DNA from: Rostratula benghalensis
Taxonomy: Eukaryota; Chordata; Aves; Charadriiformes; Rostratulidae
NCBI GenBank assembly: GCA_013399305.1
Contig: VXAI01000179.1
Span: forward strand, 545,030 to 609,029
Direction: 5' to 3'
Length of the DNA: 64,000 nt
Shown: positions 49,377 through 61,014 of the stretch, one piece after another
How positions within the stretch are numbered: position 1 is the stretch's first letter
Layout of the letters: the number at the start of each line of letters is the position of its first letter
Made by a program: the position numbers and the translations under genes
The notes under the pieces: generated by a model
What the model saw: the letters and a program-made list of their open reading frames with translations, nothing else
The model's database searches: none
Told to the model about the DNA's origin: nothing

Positions 49377-50504
49377 TACTGTGATTGCCATTCCCTCCAG
49401 TACAACTTCTATTGCACAGTTCCTGCATAAAACTCGATGCATGCACAAAGTCATGGTGGTGTCCCGCTATACAAATGTTCAACAGCCTGACTCTAAGGGA
49501 TATATGATCACTCTTTTCAAGTGTTACCCTGGAAACAATTTGTCTCTTGGCAGACGTTACATACTTATACAGGAAACTAAATTTAAATCCTTAGGCATAA
49601 CATCTTGGTCATGCCTGCCCTTTTGTTTGAACTCCTTTAATAAAACTCTTGCCCTCACACTTGGCTGTACTAAATCCAAGTATGATCTTTGCTTCCTCCT
49701 CATTATTAGTTCAGAAGGAACACTCTAGTAGTTGTATGCGGGGTTATCCATTACCTAAAAGGAAAACGTGCCAACTTGGAGCTCTGTTCATTGACTTACA
49801 TGATGTTTACCCAAGGATTTTCATGCAACTGGCTTATAATGGCCATGTAATTTGCCTCTTCTGAACAGCTTTACAGAACTGGTATTCATCATCAACTCGG
49901 ACTTTTCAGCATACAACAGGTGAGTCAGTTCATAGGTGGATTGGGAATAAACAACGGAACAAGGTGGAGCATTATAAAAAAAGAGAACTAGGCGAATGGA
50001 ACTGGTGCAATCAATCAAAAATATGATTCTTAAATGAGTAGTTTCAGAGGGGGGGCAACGACAAATGAATGGAAATGTTATGTACACAAGCTAGTCTCAT
50101 ACCCAGCTGAAGGCATACAGTGCCACTGGAAATTTTGGAAAGAAATATCTGCCCACCTGCCTGCTTTCTTGTCCAGCAAAAGCAGCGCTTTCTAAACAGA
50201 TGAGAGACCAAGGCAGTTCTCCAATTCTGCACACCAACATAGGCGTACCCAGACAGAACAGGGGAGAGGAAATCATCCTGTTATTCCACAGTACATGTAA
50301 GCTTCAACTCACAGAGCCGGTTGTAACAACCATCACTTTTCAAACACTGAGTGGCAGAGGATCAGGAATCCACATTGTCCTTTAGTGGTGACAAACTGCG
50401 GAAATTTGTCTCCAAATGATTGTGCTCGACATCTCACAGGCCTTCTGGGGGAGCTGAGACCTCCCACATTAATCAGCTTGATGATTTCTTTTTCTCCTGT
50501 TGCC

Positions 50505-50527
50505 TTTTTTTTTTTTTTTCTTTTTTT
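50505..50527. repeat. poly(T) tract
   Basis: Fifteen T, one C, seven T. Simple mononucleotide repeat, probably slippage. Confidence 0.85.
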
Positions 50528-52744
50528 AATTGATGCTGAAGCGATCCCAGTGGACTGGGAAGCACACGTAAAGGGAGAAAAAATTGGATACAAGTCTCAG
50601 AAGGATGGCATAAGGATTTAACAATACCTCTCGGACTTAACTCCACTGATGAGGTAGGTGCTGGCAAGGGACTGCAAGGAATTATGCAGTGTGTTCCCTC
50701 TCTCCTCCTTTTCTTCATAAAATAGCCTGTAAGGCACAGAGTGCCTGAGACATGAGCAATGTTTTTGTTGGGAATGGATGACTTTTAGCAGTGGGGGGAA
50801 AAACACTTTTCAAAATTTACTTTTCACCACCGTGCAACACCTTGAAAATATTTTGGCAAAAAAAGCCTGGTGTTGTTCAGTTCCAGGATTCTATCAGAGG
50901 CTCAGTTTCTTTGGCGGGTAGAGTAGAAAATGCTACCAGCAGATTGGAGGAAATAGGAATAGCTCTAGACAAACTGTTTAACACTGTAACCAGGAAAAAG
51001 ACAGAGTGTATGTGAACATCTCTGTCTCATCTAAAGCATCATTAGGCATGAATTAAGGAACATTGACCTCTTCTTCTTTTTTTGGGGTTGTTTTTTTTTG
51101 GTAAATTCATCACCAATTAGGGCTCTGTTGTGCTGAGGTGTTTTTCAAAGACATGCCAGCAAACAGTTGCTGTATCTCAGTATTTAATGCAAGCAAATGG
51201 GACATAGGAAGGATGAAAGAAAAAATTCCACCCTCATTTTAAATGTCATGAGCAGGAAAATGATGCCTTGCAGAAGCTCTCACAAAAAGGTTGTGATAAT
51301 GAGGAACTGCATGCAGAGCTCTCAAATCCCATTCTAGTGACACAAATGCAAGCATTTTCTTCTCAGAATTGTGCTTGAGCTTGCTCATGTACATACCAGC
51401 TACTACCTCATTGATGTCAAAGGAATAATTTTTGCTAAATTATATAGATAGAAATAAAAGTCAAACCCAGCCAAAAGCATACTCACATAACCAGGTTCAC
51501 CAATATGCTCCTGTGGCTTTATGTTACCCCAGTGATATAAGACAGCCATAAAACTAGATTAACTAATGTAAGGCTGCTGTGTGTCACCAGAGAAGTACAG
51601 AGCAGCTGGAACATCTATGGGAAATCTATACTGCAGTGTTTCACCATATCTACCTTCTCACCTTTCTGACTTTCTCATCAAAGATTAGCACCAATTCTAG
51701 ATGCAGAGAAAATACATGGGAAATAAATACTGGAAGAAAGAAAAACTAAGCATTTAACAGCAGTAACTCGAACAGGTTGTAACTTCTGTTTCTCAGATCA
51801 TGCAAACCACTGCTGAGGTTTTTAAACTCACTGCAATCAGATTTCTTGGTAGAAAGAGGTACCAATATTGAGTTAGTTTGTATTAGCACCATGTCATGCT
51901 CCTCAACTCTGAAACAAAGAGCTTCTGAGAAGCAATACTTGAAGTCTAAAATAGGCTGAGAATGCTTTAACTGGCCAGAGATATTGATATCCAAAGATTT
52001 CAGATCCACCATCTCCTGTGTGTACCACATTCAGATCACTTCATTGTGCAGAATTATCATTGTTTGACATTCATATAGATCCACAAAACACACTTGGAAA
52101 ATAGTTTCTTACTGTCTAGGTATGGTCTAAGTGATCCACAGTGGAACGAGTTTAAAAACCATTTTAAAATGTAAAATTTCAAATATTGTAAATAAAGTGG
52201 GAAAACTCATGCAGCTTTTCCACAAATTCCTTTTCTGTCTTCAGAGCAATAGAAAAATTCAAATATCAATTTCAAAAATGTAGGGGAAAAAATCTTAAAA
52301 TTCTATGTTTGAGGTTACTTTATCTTACCAATTCATGTAAACTGTAGTAAAACTTCAGACTGAAATCCAAAACAGTTGGAAAAGCGCAGAAAGAATTTCC
52401 TTAAACAAACTTAAACAAGATAGAATTTCCTAGCAGTGAGAATGATTAAATATTGGAGTGACTTACTCACACTGGCCTATCTGTAAGAAAAGACAGGAGA
52501 TGGCTCCCAGCCCGTGTGCAAAGAGGGAAGAAGATCTGGCTGAACATTGTGGTATGTATCTTTCTGGCGTGGGAATCTCAAAATCTGAAGTCTTCTGTTC
52601 ATCCCTTTAACTTTTGTGCCACAAACACAGTTGCAATGTGTGCTACTCCGTAATATGATAATGAGGCAGAACATACCTCCAGAGAATTCAAGGACTACAA
52701 TAAATATGGGGAAGCCAGTGAAGAACTGAGTAGCAGAGATTCAG

Positions 52745-53085
52745 TCCAGGGGGAACTTGATAAACTTGAGGACAGGGCCAAAAGAACAACTCCTGAATTA
52801 CAATGAGGAGCAGTGCAAAGTCCTTCACCTGGTACAGAAAAACTCCATGCATTAGGACAGGCTGGGAACTGCCTCAATGGTGGCCCTGGAGGGAAGGTGG
52901 GAGCCAGACTGAATATGAGCCCACAGAGTTTTCTCATCGGGAATAATTCACGGTTGGCTCCATCAGGAGGAAAGCTGTTAAGGAGGTCTAGGGAGGTCAC
53001 TGTCTCCTTCCATTCAGCACTGGGGAGGCTGCATCTGTGTCCTGATTTGAGCCCTTCAGTACCTGTTTGAGGCCAGATGATGGAG
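52745..53085 (+). mobile_element. internal CR1 LINE fragment, truncated at both ends
   Basis: Plus-strand similarity to the mid/C-terminal ORF2 region just after the RT. Landmarks are GATAAACTTGAGGACAGGGCC (family 'gataaactcgaggactgggcc'), GCAAAGTCCTTCACCTGGTA, ACAGGCTGGGAACTG, CTGAATATGAGCCCACAGAG (the LNMSQQ position), GGTCTAGGGAGGTCACTGTC and CATTCAGCACTGGGGAGGCT. Homology stops near a PDLSPSVPV-coding stretch corresponding to 'QFWAPQY', so the 3' end of ORF2 and the tail are missing. Frameshifts and deletions (several blocks are out of frame) make it inert. Moderately old. Confidence 0.85.
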
Positions 53086-56000
53086 TTGGGATTTAGATAT
53101 AACATGGAATAATTCTTAGAGTAATAGTTGCTTGGATTGAAGATACAGATATTTAATGTTTTGGGATAAACAGGCGGTCCAGATGAAACAGTTTTTGCTT
53201 GTCTCTTCTGTCCTTAATTTCAATGAAATCTAAAATAACCAGCTCTATGAAGTCATTTCATTTCACTGATGGTTTTGGCAAAGTTTCTCTCCCACCGTGT
53301 TGCCAGGAAACATGGCAGAGTAAAATGATTGTTGGACTGTCACAGCTTTAGGCCTTATGACTCTGAGGGATGAATGCCAAGGCAATCAGCATGCTGGGGA
53401 AGTTGCACACTTTGTAAGCTCTGTGGTGTTACGTGACCCTGCAAAAGGGAAAACTCATGAGGTTAGAGGAGAAAAAGAAGACACGGAAGGAAGAAGCTAC
53501 AAAGTAATTAATCCCACCATTTAATCTGCAGTGGACTACTACTGCCTGCATTTCATACGAGCAGATGTTACCTGAGTAGATAATCTGAAGACAGCAATAC
53601 AAACAGAGAAATTAATTTATGATAGCACAATAACCCCTTGCTTCCCTACTAGGGATGTTATGGGAGACTCTGCAAACCTGCACACTACCTAACTTTGCAC
53701 TTTGATTTGTCTTGCGTGTTTTACCTTGTTTTATATCATCTTATTTTGTCTTGCCCTGTCTTGTTTTATCATGACACTCCTGTCTGAGCTAGCTGAGAAT
53801 AGTCCAATCCAAATTTTCCACCAGATTTTCCAGCCTGTATTAAATTTACCACTCATAGATGAACAATCTTTTATCCTTCTGCAACAAATTAATTGCAGGC
53901 TGTTACAGAATGAGTGATGTGGGTACAAATTTTGTGAGTCTCTGCTATATAAAATTCAATATAGCCTTTGCTGTTGGGGTATCTCGGCAAAAAGGACAGA
54001 ATGTGTGCACAGAGCACAGGAATCTTTCAGGTCAGTACTGACAGCTGCACAGTTATGTATTTTTCAAAAGACATAGAAAGGTTTTTTCTGAAGTACTCCT
54101 GCTACCCCGTGTACTTTATAAACTGCCTTGGGTTCAACATATGGTGCATTTTTCCAAAATAAATGTAAATAACTGCTCCTGATTGCTTTCAGAACGCGCC
54201 CAGCTCATCACTGTGATTCTACCATAAAATATATGTCAGTTATTAAAAAAGGAACCAAAAATCCACAGGCATGTGAATGTAATGTTCTCTTAACCTGGCT
54301 TTGTCATCTACACATATGGTGGATGGAGTGGAACAGCTATGGTATAATTAAGATTCAGTCCTGCAAATAAATGCATAAACTTAACCATTTTGGGGGAGAG
54401 CTATACTGATGTCTATACTATGACTGCAATTCACACCAGTTGTTGAGCTTGATTTAACTTTAAACTAGCTCATCTGGTGCTGCCAGGAGAGCAAGTATCC
54501 CAGTACAGCACACAGTATGGGTAAATTCCACAAATCTTACCTATCCTCCTTCTGGGTTTTGCATCGTGCACTGAATCCCTTCCTACATTTCTAGTAGTGT
54601 CCAGGCTAGTTTATTTAGAAATTACTTGTGCCTACATGTGTAATTTGTAGACACAGTACAGAAAAATCCTCAGGCAGTAAGAAATATTTAATCCAATTAA
54701 TCTTTTGCAATAGTGTAGCCATAAAAATGTGTTTACACATGGATATGGACCTCTCCTGGGGACAAACAGATTCCAGCAAATGGTATGGCTGAGGCAGTGG
54801 AGAACATGACTTCTTGTGCTGGAGGGAGCTCTATTCTGAGATACTTCAGACACTGTGGTTAGTCTCTACTTAGCACAAAGCTGTGTGTTGTGAATCTGCA
54901 GCCTTGGTTGAAGTCAGCAGGAGCTGCATGTGTGTAGGGGAAGAATTTGGCCCATTAGGACCTAATATGGCACATCAAAGGAAGATAGAGCTGGCATCTT
55001 TTGGAGAACTTTCCTATATTCACATGCAACTGCGCACTGTGGGTGGCATTGAGCTGGGTATGAATTGATTGGAGCACAGACAGGAACCAGAGCAACTGCA
55101 TCTAAGAGGAGGTCTGCAGACCACCCCCAGGATGCTGTAAGACCACCGGTTTCCTTCAGAGAAGTGAAGAAGGCTAGGGTAAATGGAGACTAAAGGCTCT
55201 TGCAACAGAAAGCAATTTACTGTTACCAATGGGAACTGCGGCTGGGGAGAAGGGCTGAGTGTAATTTTTCGTTCATGCTTAGAACTAGCTCCTGAGACCT
55301 TACTGGGAAAAAAATCAGTTAAGCAAACTTGGTAAAGTGGTGAAAATGTACAGCTCAGGCAGGATGGGGTCTCAGATTCTAGCCTTTTTAATTCAGTAGT
55401 GGTTATGTCCAATCATCTGAAGATCATATCTTGTTGTTATGATGAAAGGCACAAAGTGCAGTCTGATGTCATAGTTTATCCTTGGTTTATAATGTACAGG
55501 TGTCCGTAAACATGCATACTAGGCTATCTGATGACATGTATTTTTTTTGGGACTGGTTGCTCTCCTCATGGTCGCAGCTAGCAGATTAAAGTTCCCTATC
55601 TGACCCTAATAGGCTGTGTTTAAAAGCTTTTGATACACTGCTTTCTACATGCTAAGGCTGCCTTCTGGTTTCTCCTTTCCTAATGTGTGTGGGCTATTCC
55701 ATGCCCCTCATTACTCCTTAGATTCATGGTGCCAGACCCCTCTCATGCTGGCAGCAGCAGCATGTGCACTTCAGTGATTTATAATGCTGGGCTCCTTGGG
55801 GAAGAGTGTGTTTCACTGGCAGTAAAAGGGGTTGTTGTGCAGGTGGAAACTTGTTTAAACAAATCTGAAGTGAAGTTGTGATCAAATGGAGGTTGGTAGT
55901 TTAACATAAGCTCTGAGTGTCCAGAAAACCTATGCTATTTTACACATCAGAAACCTGTCTGAGCTCTTAATTTCAGAGATTTCCATTTATTGAAAGGAAA

Positions 56001-59000
56001 AATAAAGTAATATTGGAGGAAATCTGAAATGGAAATCAAATGTTCTTGTACATCAGATTGCGGGTGATGTGCATGGAGGGAAAAGCAAGAAGTTACTGGA
56101 GTCAGCATGGTTAACAAATAAATTCATTATTTTTTCACAACCCACTAAAGTCTTTAGTTTTACTTCTAACTTCTCAAAAACAAATTTCAGATATAAAAAC
56201 ATCTCCCAAATCCTGTCATTCTGCAAAATTAGGTGGTAAGAGGGAAGGAAAAATAACATACTGGTAGGAAAAGCTCAGAAGTTGCTGACTAAATATTCTT
56301 CTTTGAGTAATCTACTCCCCAGATAATGCTATTACGTATAAACTATCTATGTGATTTTCTATTCAGACAGTCAAATGGAAAGGTTCAGAGTGCAAGTTTG
56401 GTTCAGACAATCATCCAGAAGTCTGAATGTTTATTGAAATTATCTGAACCTATCAAATCTCCAGTATGAACTGGCAGTCTCCTGAAAACCAGCATTTCAT
56501 GTGAGATTTCTGGCACTTACCTTTCAGGTGCTGGCCAGAAACATCATTTTTGTGGTGTTACAGTTTCAGACTTTGATGGCAATTACAATTGTCAAAATAA
56601 AAACTCTCTCTCTACTTGTTCCAGGACTTAAAAAATATTTGGTTGCAGTTTGGGTCTGCAAGTATGAAAAGGTTGAGGAAAAGGTTTTTAATTTCCTTTT
56701 TGTTTTCTTCCCCCACCCCACCCCCAATTCCTCTTGTCTCTTTTGAATCCATTCTTCATTATCTCAGATGAAATGTCCCAGTAGTAAAATAATCCTAAAT
56801 TTTGTTAGATCTGGTAGTTCTGGTGCCTCTTTAGAACACCAGACCTATAAAGCAACTGTTACAGTAGTTTATTTCTTTGTCGTCAGCTCTGTCTGTTGAA
56901 AATTAAAACATTTTCCTCATCTTGATGTGTGGCATATCTGACTGTGAAAGGCCTCACCATCTGTTTTAGGGCCTGTAGAACTTAGCAGGGAATGTGAACA
57001 CCATTGTAACAAACTCCCAGTGTTTGTTTTATTTAATTTCAGATACAAACTAACTTCATATAATCTCGATACAGAGATATTTTTTTTAAATATAAACTGC
57101 TTTAAATTGAAAAACAGATTTCACGTGTTATCTTCTTAGGCTCCAGGAAAGGTTTGGCTAAGGAACTTTTTTCTTTCTGCAGTAAACAGGCAAAAGTCCG
57201 TGCTGTAAGACAAAACTGAGGTTTCTCTCATCTAACTTTAGCTGTTCAAAGCAGACATTTAGCTCAAGCTAATCATGGATGTTCCCTCTGCTGACTGTAG
57301 AAAGATCCCACTCAGCACTATGCCTGTTGAAAGAGAAAGTCAGGCAGTTTGAATCCTGAAGTTCGATCCATTTGGGTGGAGGAAAGAAGTGTGTTGTACC
57401 TCCACAAGGCTTCTTCTGCTGTCAGTAGTGTATTCCATCATTTGGAGCTCGGACAGTTTAGTCTTTAATGTTGAATCAATGCAGTCAAAAAAGTCTCAAG
57501 AACTAAACTCAGTTAATTGATACAAGTTCAATTAATTTGCAGGCTTATATTTATTGGTGCAGGAAGATATTTATGACAGTGAACCTGATTTCTCCCTCAA
57601 ACAGGAGACTGTCAAAATAACTTCTGGGGTTATTTATGGTTAATTACATCTTAGAGTTGCTATCTAAGACACAAGAACATTCTGGGTCTTTCTAAAGGGT
57701 TGAAGCCATATTTACCTTAAAAAAGGCCATTAAAAGACTATTAATTAAAACCTACAGAAAAGCTCCAGAATTCATACGTGCAGTATCTTCAAACACAAAC
57801 ACATATGTTGTCATGTAAAAACTTGCTTCTACTTCAAGCTTTCTTTTAGTATGTATTTGTTTTTCTTGATTTATCACAGCTAGCATCTCTTCATATTTTT
57901 AATCTTATTGGGAAAATGCCTGTACCAACGAACTCAGATAGGAAGAAATCTGTGTTTCAGTTTATGTATGTTTCCTATAGAACCTGCAGATTTCTTCACC
58001 AGTTAAAGTGTGACAGGTAAAATTTTGCATCCTGCTTAACAGTCTTCATTTCCAATCCCATGACTTCAATATTTTTTAAAGTGAGTTCTGACACAGTGTT
58101 CTGTTAACTTTCACAGCTCAGCCACAAACCTGGCTGCTGACTATTCTGGCTTATGAAACCAACTGTGAAACTTAAATCTTTAAACAATTATTGAAGTCTT
58201 GGGATATAGTGATTCCACATCAGTTAAACTAATTACTTATAAGACATATCACCAGACTCGGCTGCTAGTAAGAATTTCTGCAGTAATGTACAATTTTTCA
58301 TATATAGAACCAAAGAGAATTATTCATCCTTTATCTCTGACTGCAAATTTGCTTGCAAGCTTCTGCAAAGCTACTTACCTTTAGTCTAACCACTGAGCTC
58401 TATTTGGCACTCCTGGAAGCCCCAAAGTCTCCTTTCTTTGTGCAGTCTCTGGTGCACTATTACCTTGAAGTTAAACCTCCTTCCTTAAAGCAAACTTCAG
58501 ATTTGAAAGCACTGGCTCCCAAAAGAAGCTGCATAAGTGTCTCAAAGATTAGGACTCATTTGTGAAATAAAGAGAATATAAGCGGGCCATAAACATAATA
58601 CCTACAGTGGGTTTGAGAGTTGCTTTGAGCTTAACAGTTCATCAGTTACTGATTATATAGGGTAAAAAAAGGACGAATAGTCTAAACATCATATGCTAGG
58701 GGCTGTTTTCCGAGTATATTGACAGCACTCGTGACTGTCCCCAAAATCAACAGGACATTAATGAGTTCTGTCTTACCTTCAATGCATAGAATGCCACTGT
58801 GCAAATAACAGAACTATTATTTTGTTAAATGTTCCAAAATATTAATCTGTCTGGGAGCAGAATACAGTAGCAGACAGCACCTTATAAGATATATAGCACA
58901 GTCCTTGGCATAACTATATTTTCTGGAGGTTTGACGGTTCTACTGAGATACATTATTCAAGAAGTAAAAAATCCAACAATCCTGAAATACTGCTTCTTCC

Positions 59001-59069
59001 TGGAATTCCTTAGAAATCAGCAGTCTTCAAAAGTACTCATATTTCATGATGTTGTGGTAATTAAGGCTT
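53086..59069. other. unique AT-rich DNA, no gene recognised
   Basis: Only short frames (longest 130 codons, 55412-55020, minus, unrecognised). A possible old dispersed repeat at 54892-54955 is listed separately. No exon, RNA gene or CR1 copy was recognised. Confidence 0.5.
54892..54955 (+). repeat. possible ancient sauropsid dispersed repeat relic
   Basis: GAAGTCAGCAGGAGCTGCAT, then GTGTGTAGGGGAAGAATTTGGCCC, resembles a phrase of the 'gaagtcaatggagctgcacatgtgta...gcagaatttggccc' type that recurs in bird and reptile intergenic DNA. The family name is uncertain; assignment is from memory. Confidence 0.35.
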
Positions 59070-59381
59070 TTCTGAAGAGAGCCTACAGGAGAGCTGAAGT
59101 GGAGTGATAGGACAAGGGGGAATGGCTTTAAATTGAAAGAGGAGAGATTTAGATTAGATACTAGAAATAAACTCTTTACTGTGAGGGTGATGAAACACTG
59201 GAACAGGCTGCCCAGGTAAATTGTGGATGCTCCACCCCCGGAAGTGTTTAAGGCCAGGCTGGATGGGGCTTTGAGAAACCTGGTCTGGTGGGAGGTGTCC
59301 CTGCCCAAGCCAGGGGGCTTGGAACTTAATGATCTTTAAAGTTCTTTCCAATTCTAACCATTCTAGCATTCTATGATTCTC
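59070..59381 (+). mobile_element. CR1 LINE 3' end, 5'-truncated
   Basis: Plus-strand CR1 with GAGCCTACAGGAGAGCTGAA, GTGATAGGACAAGGGGGAAT, AAACACTGGAACAGGCTGCC, TTTAAGGCCAGGCTGGATGG and GGGAGGTGTCCCTGCCCAAG, ending in the tail CCATTCTAGCATTCTATGATTC. A short deletion is evident near 59098-59101, where the family has an additional 'gggacttttta' type segment between the two halves. It is the same subfamily type as the copies at 19.6 and 43.2 kb. Non-coding and inactive. Confidence 0.95.
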
Positions 59382-60885
59382 AAAATTATTTTGGAAAAAC
59401 TAACATTCTGGGTATAAGATCATTGACCTTTCCTTCCTTTCCTGGCTTGTGAAACCTACAATTTATGGAATACACAGTATAGGAAACTATTTTTTGTAGC
59501 TGTGGGATAGGAGTAAAATAGTTTTGCTATATTTTGTATTTTTTTTTTTTTTTAACGAGTGCTGTCAACATCCTATCAGCATCATAATGAATTGTCTGGG
59601 GCCAAAAATTAACGATCCATTTGTCTTTTTGTTGTAGACAGGAAAATGTCTCTGCAAATTGAACGATAAAGTACCTGGTCGATATTCTGTCAGTCCTAAC
59701 TCAGGAGAACATCAATAGAAGCTTTCTAGAACTAGTAGTGGTTAAAAGTATGAGGACTTCAGGGTCTGGCAATCAAGAGATTATTTCCTAAGTAAAACCT
59801 GAGTATGGGATTCAGAATTTGTTTTAAGATTGTTTAATGCTGAGGCATTGTTTTAATTTTCCACACATGTAGAATTTGGCAGGAAGTAGTGAACGTGCTT
59901 TGTTTGACATCTGTTGACCTCATTTAATAATTGTTATTAATTCTTCTATTGCAACTTCATCAGAATCATATTACTTTCACGGGGCCATATGGGTGCCCTC
60001 TGGTGGCTGGATTAACACCTCACTGTTTGCCGATAATCTCTGCGATTTATTGCCCTATTCATACAAATCAACCTTAATTTTACCTAAAGACTCCAACCAT
60101 AGATGATACCATTTCTGAAAAAAAGGCTACTAAAATCAACCTGAGGCTGAAGGAAAAGTGCCTGCTGTAAGCAGATTATTAAGGAACAGTTATTCAGGTG
60201 CTTAACCAAACTGAAAGTCAAAATCAAATATTTTTTGAAATCGTGCAAAACAGAAAACTAGAAATTAGTTTGGCTTCTGTTGGAAATCTTGAGAACAGCC
60301 TTGATCCTTGATATTCTGTTATTTCTGTTCTGAAACCAAAACAAGGAATTGCAGGGGGGAAAAATAAAAAATAAAATGAAAAAAGAGAGAGAGAACTAGA
60401 AAATTGTAGGAAAATGAACAATAAAAAAAAAATAAATTGGAGGAAAAGAGAGTTCTCATTTTATTCAAAAATAGCTTGGCTCTTATCAAAAATTCATTTC
60501 TCCATCCATAAAAGAATTCTAAGTATTTTTCTCTTCATGTGACTGTGTGATAATGATCGCACATGGGCAATTATTTATATTTCCAAACAACATTTACACG
60601 GATCCAATACATGGTATACATCCAAAGTGAAAACTAAGTTAGGAAACTAAGTGGTCAGACATTTAGGAGTGTGATGTTGATCAAAACAGTTAAGTTATAA
60701 AAAAAAAAAAATAATGAAAGAAAGAAAGACAAATGACAAATTAGGATAAACACATTCCTTTCTCCCCTGGGGACAAAAACAAGTGATGATTTAAGAACTA
60801 TCCCAGAGATGGACTTGAATTTGTTTTTTTATGGAATTGCTCTCTGAAAAACAGATGTGACAAGACAGGACGAGATGAGATATGG
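59382..60885. other. unique AT-rich DNA with a CTCF-like motif and short A/T tracts
   Basis: It contains poly(T) at 59539-59553, A-rich runs at 60360-60390, 60422-60434 and 60698-60712, and the CTCF core match at 59993-60007. Immediately before the pentamer array, 60860-60885 carries degenerate array-like units (ACAGGACGAGATGAGATATGG). No exon was recognised. Confidence 0.5.
59993..60007 (-). promoter_or_regulatory. candidate CTCF-binding core
   Basis: The plus strand reads GTGCCCTCTGGTGGC. Its reverse complement, GCCACCAGAGGGCAC, fits the vertebrate CTCF core CCASYAGRKGGC at every position. CTCF is an 11-zinc-finger architectural protein that anchors chromatin loops in an orientation-dependent way. 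The motif lies outside CR1 in unique sequence. Motif-only evidence: such matches also occur by chance, and occupancy is unknown. Confidence 0.4.
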
Positions 60886-61014
60886 GAGAGGAGAGGAGAG
60901 GAGAGGAGAGGAGAGGAGAGGAGAGGAGAGGAGAGGAGAGGAGAGGAGAGGAGAGGAGAGGAGAGGAGAGGAGAGGAGAGGAGAGGAGAGGAGAGGAGAG
61001 GAGAGGAGAGGAGA
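60886..61014 (+). repeat. (GAGAG)n pentanucleotide microsatellite, about 26 units
   Basis: An uninterrupted array of the 5-base unit GAGAG over about 129 bases, pure A/G on the plus strand and pure C/T on the minus. No internal interruptions are visible, so it is probably young and length-variable. Because the unit has no stop codon in any phase, all six frames read through it (EERRG-type repeats on plus, LSSPL-type on minus), giving spurious frames of 104 (plus) and 80 (minus) codons. A homopurine/homopyrimidine mirror-symmetric tract of this length can adopt triplex (H-DNA), and the GG pairs could support two-layer quadruplexes. Confidence 0.97.

Larger units (their letters stand above)
43632..52744. 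other. unique AT-rich DNA, no gene recognised
   Basis: Nine kilobases without a recognised interspersed repeat or exon. It contains the longest open frame of the window (149 codons, 49279-49728, plus), which begins upstream of an A-rich tract, encodes KEKKKKKK across it and resembles no known protein. Simple tracts at 44536-44590 (A/C-rich), 46824-46839, 49350-49376 and 50505-50527 are present. Confidence 0.45.

Noticed and set aside
49279..49728. 149-codon plus-strand open frame, the longest in the window
   Set aside because: It crosses an A-rich low-complexity tract, resembles no known protein, has no splice or promoter context and is of a length expected by chance in 64 kb.
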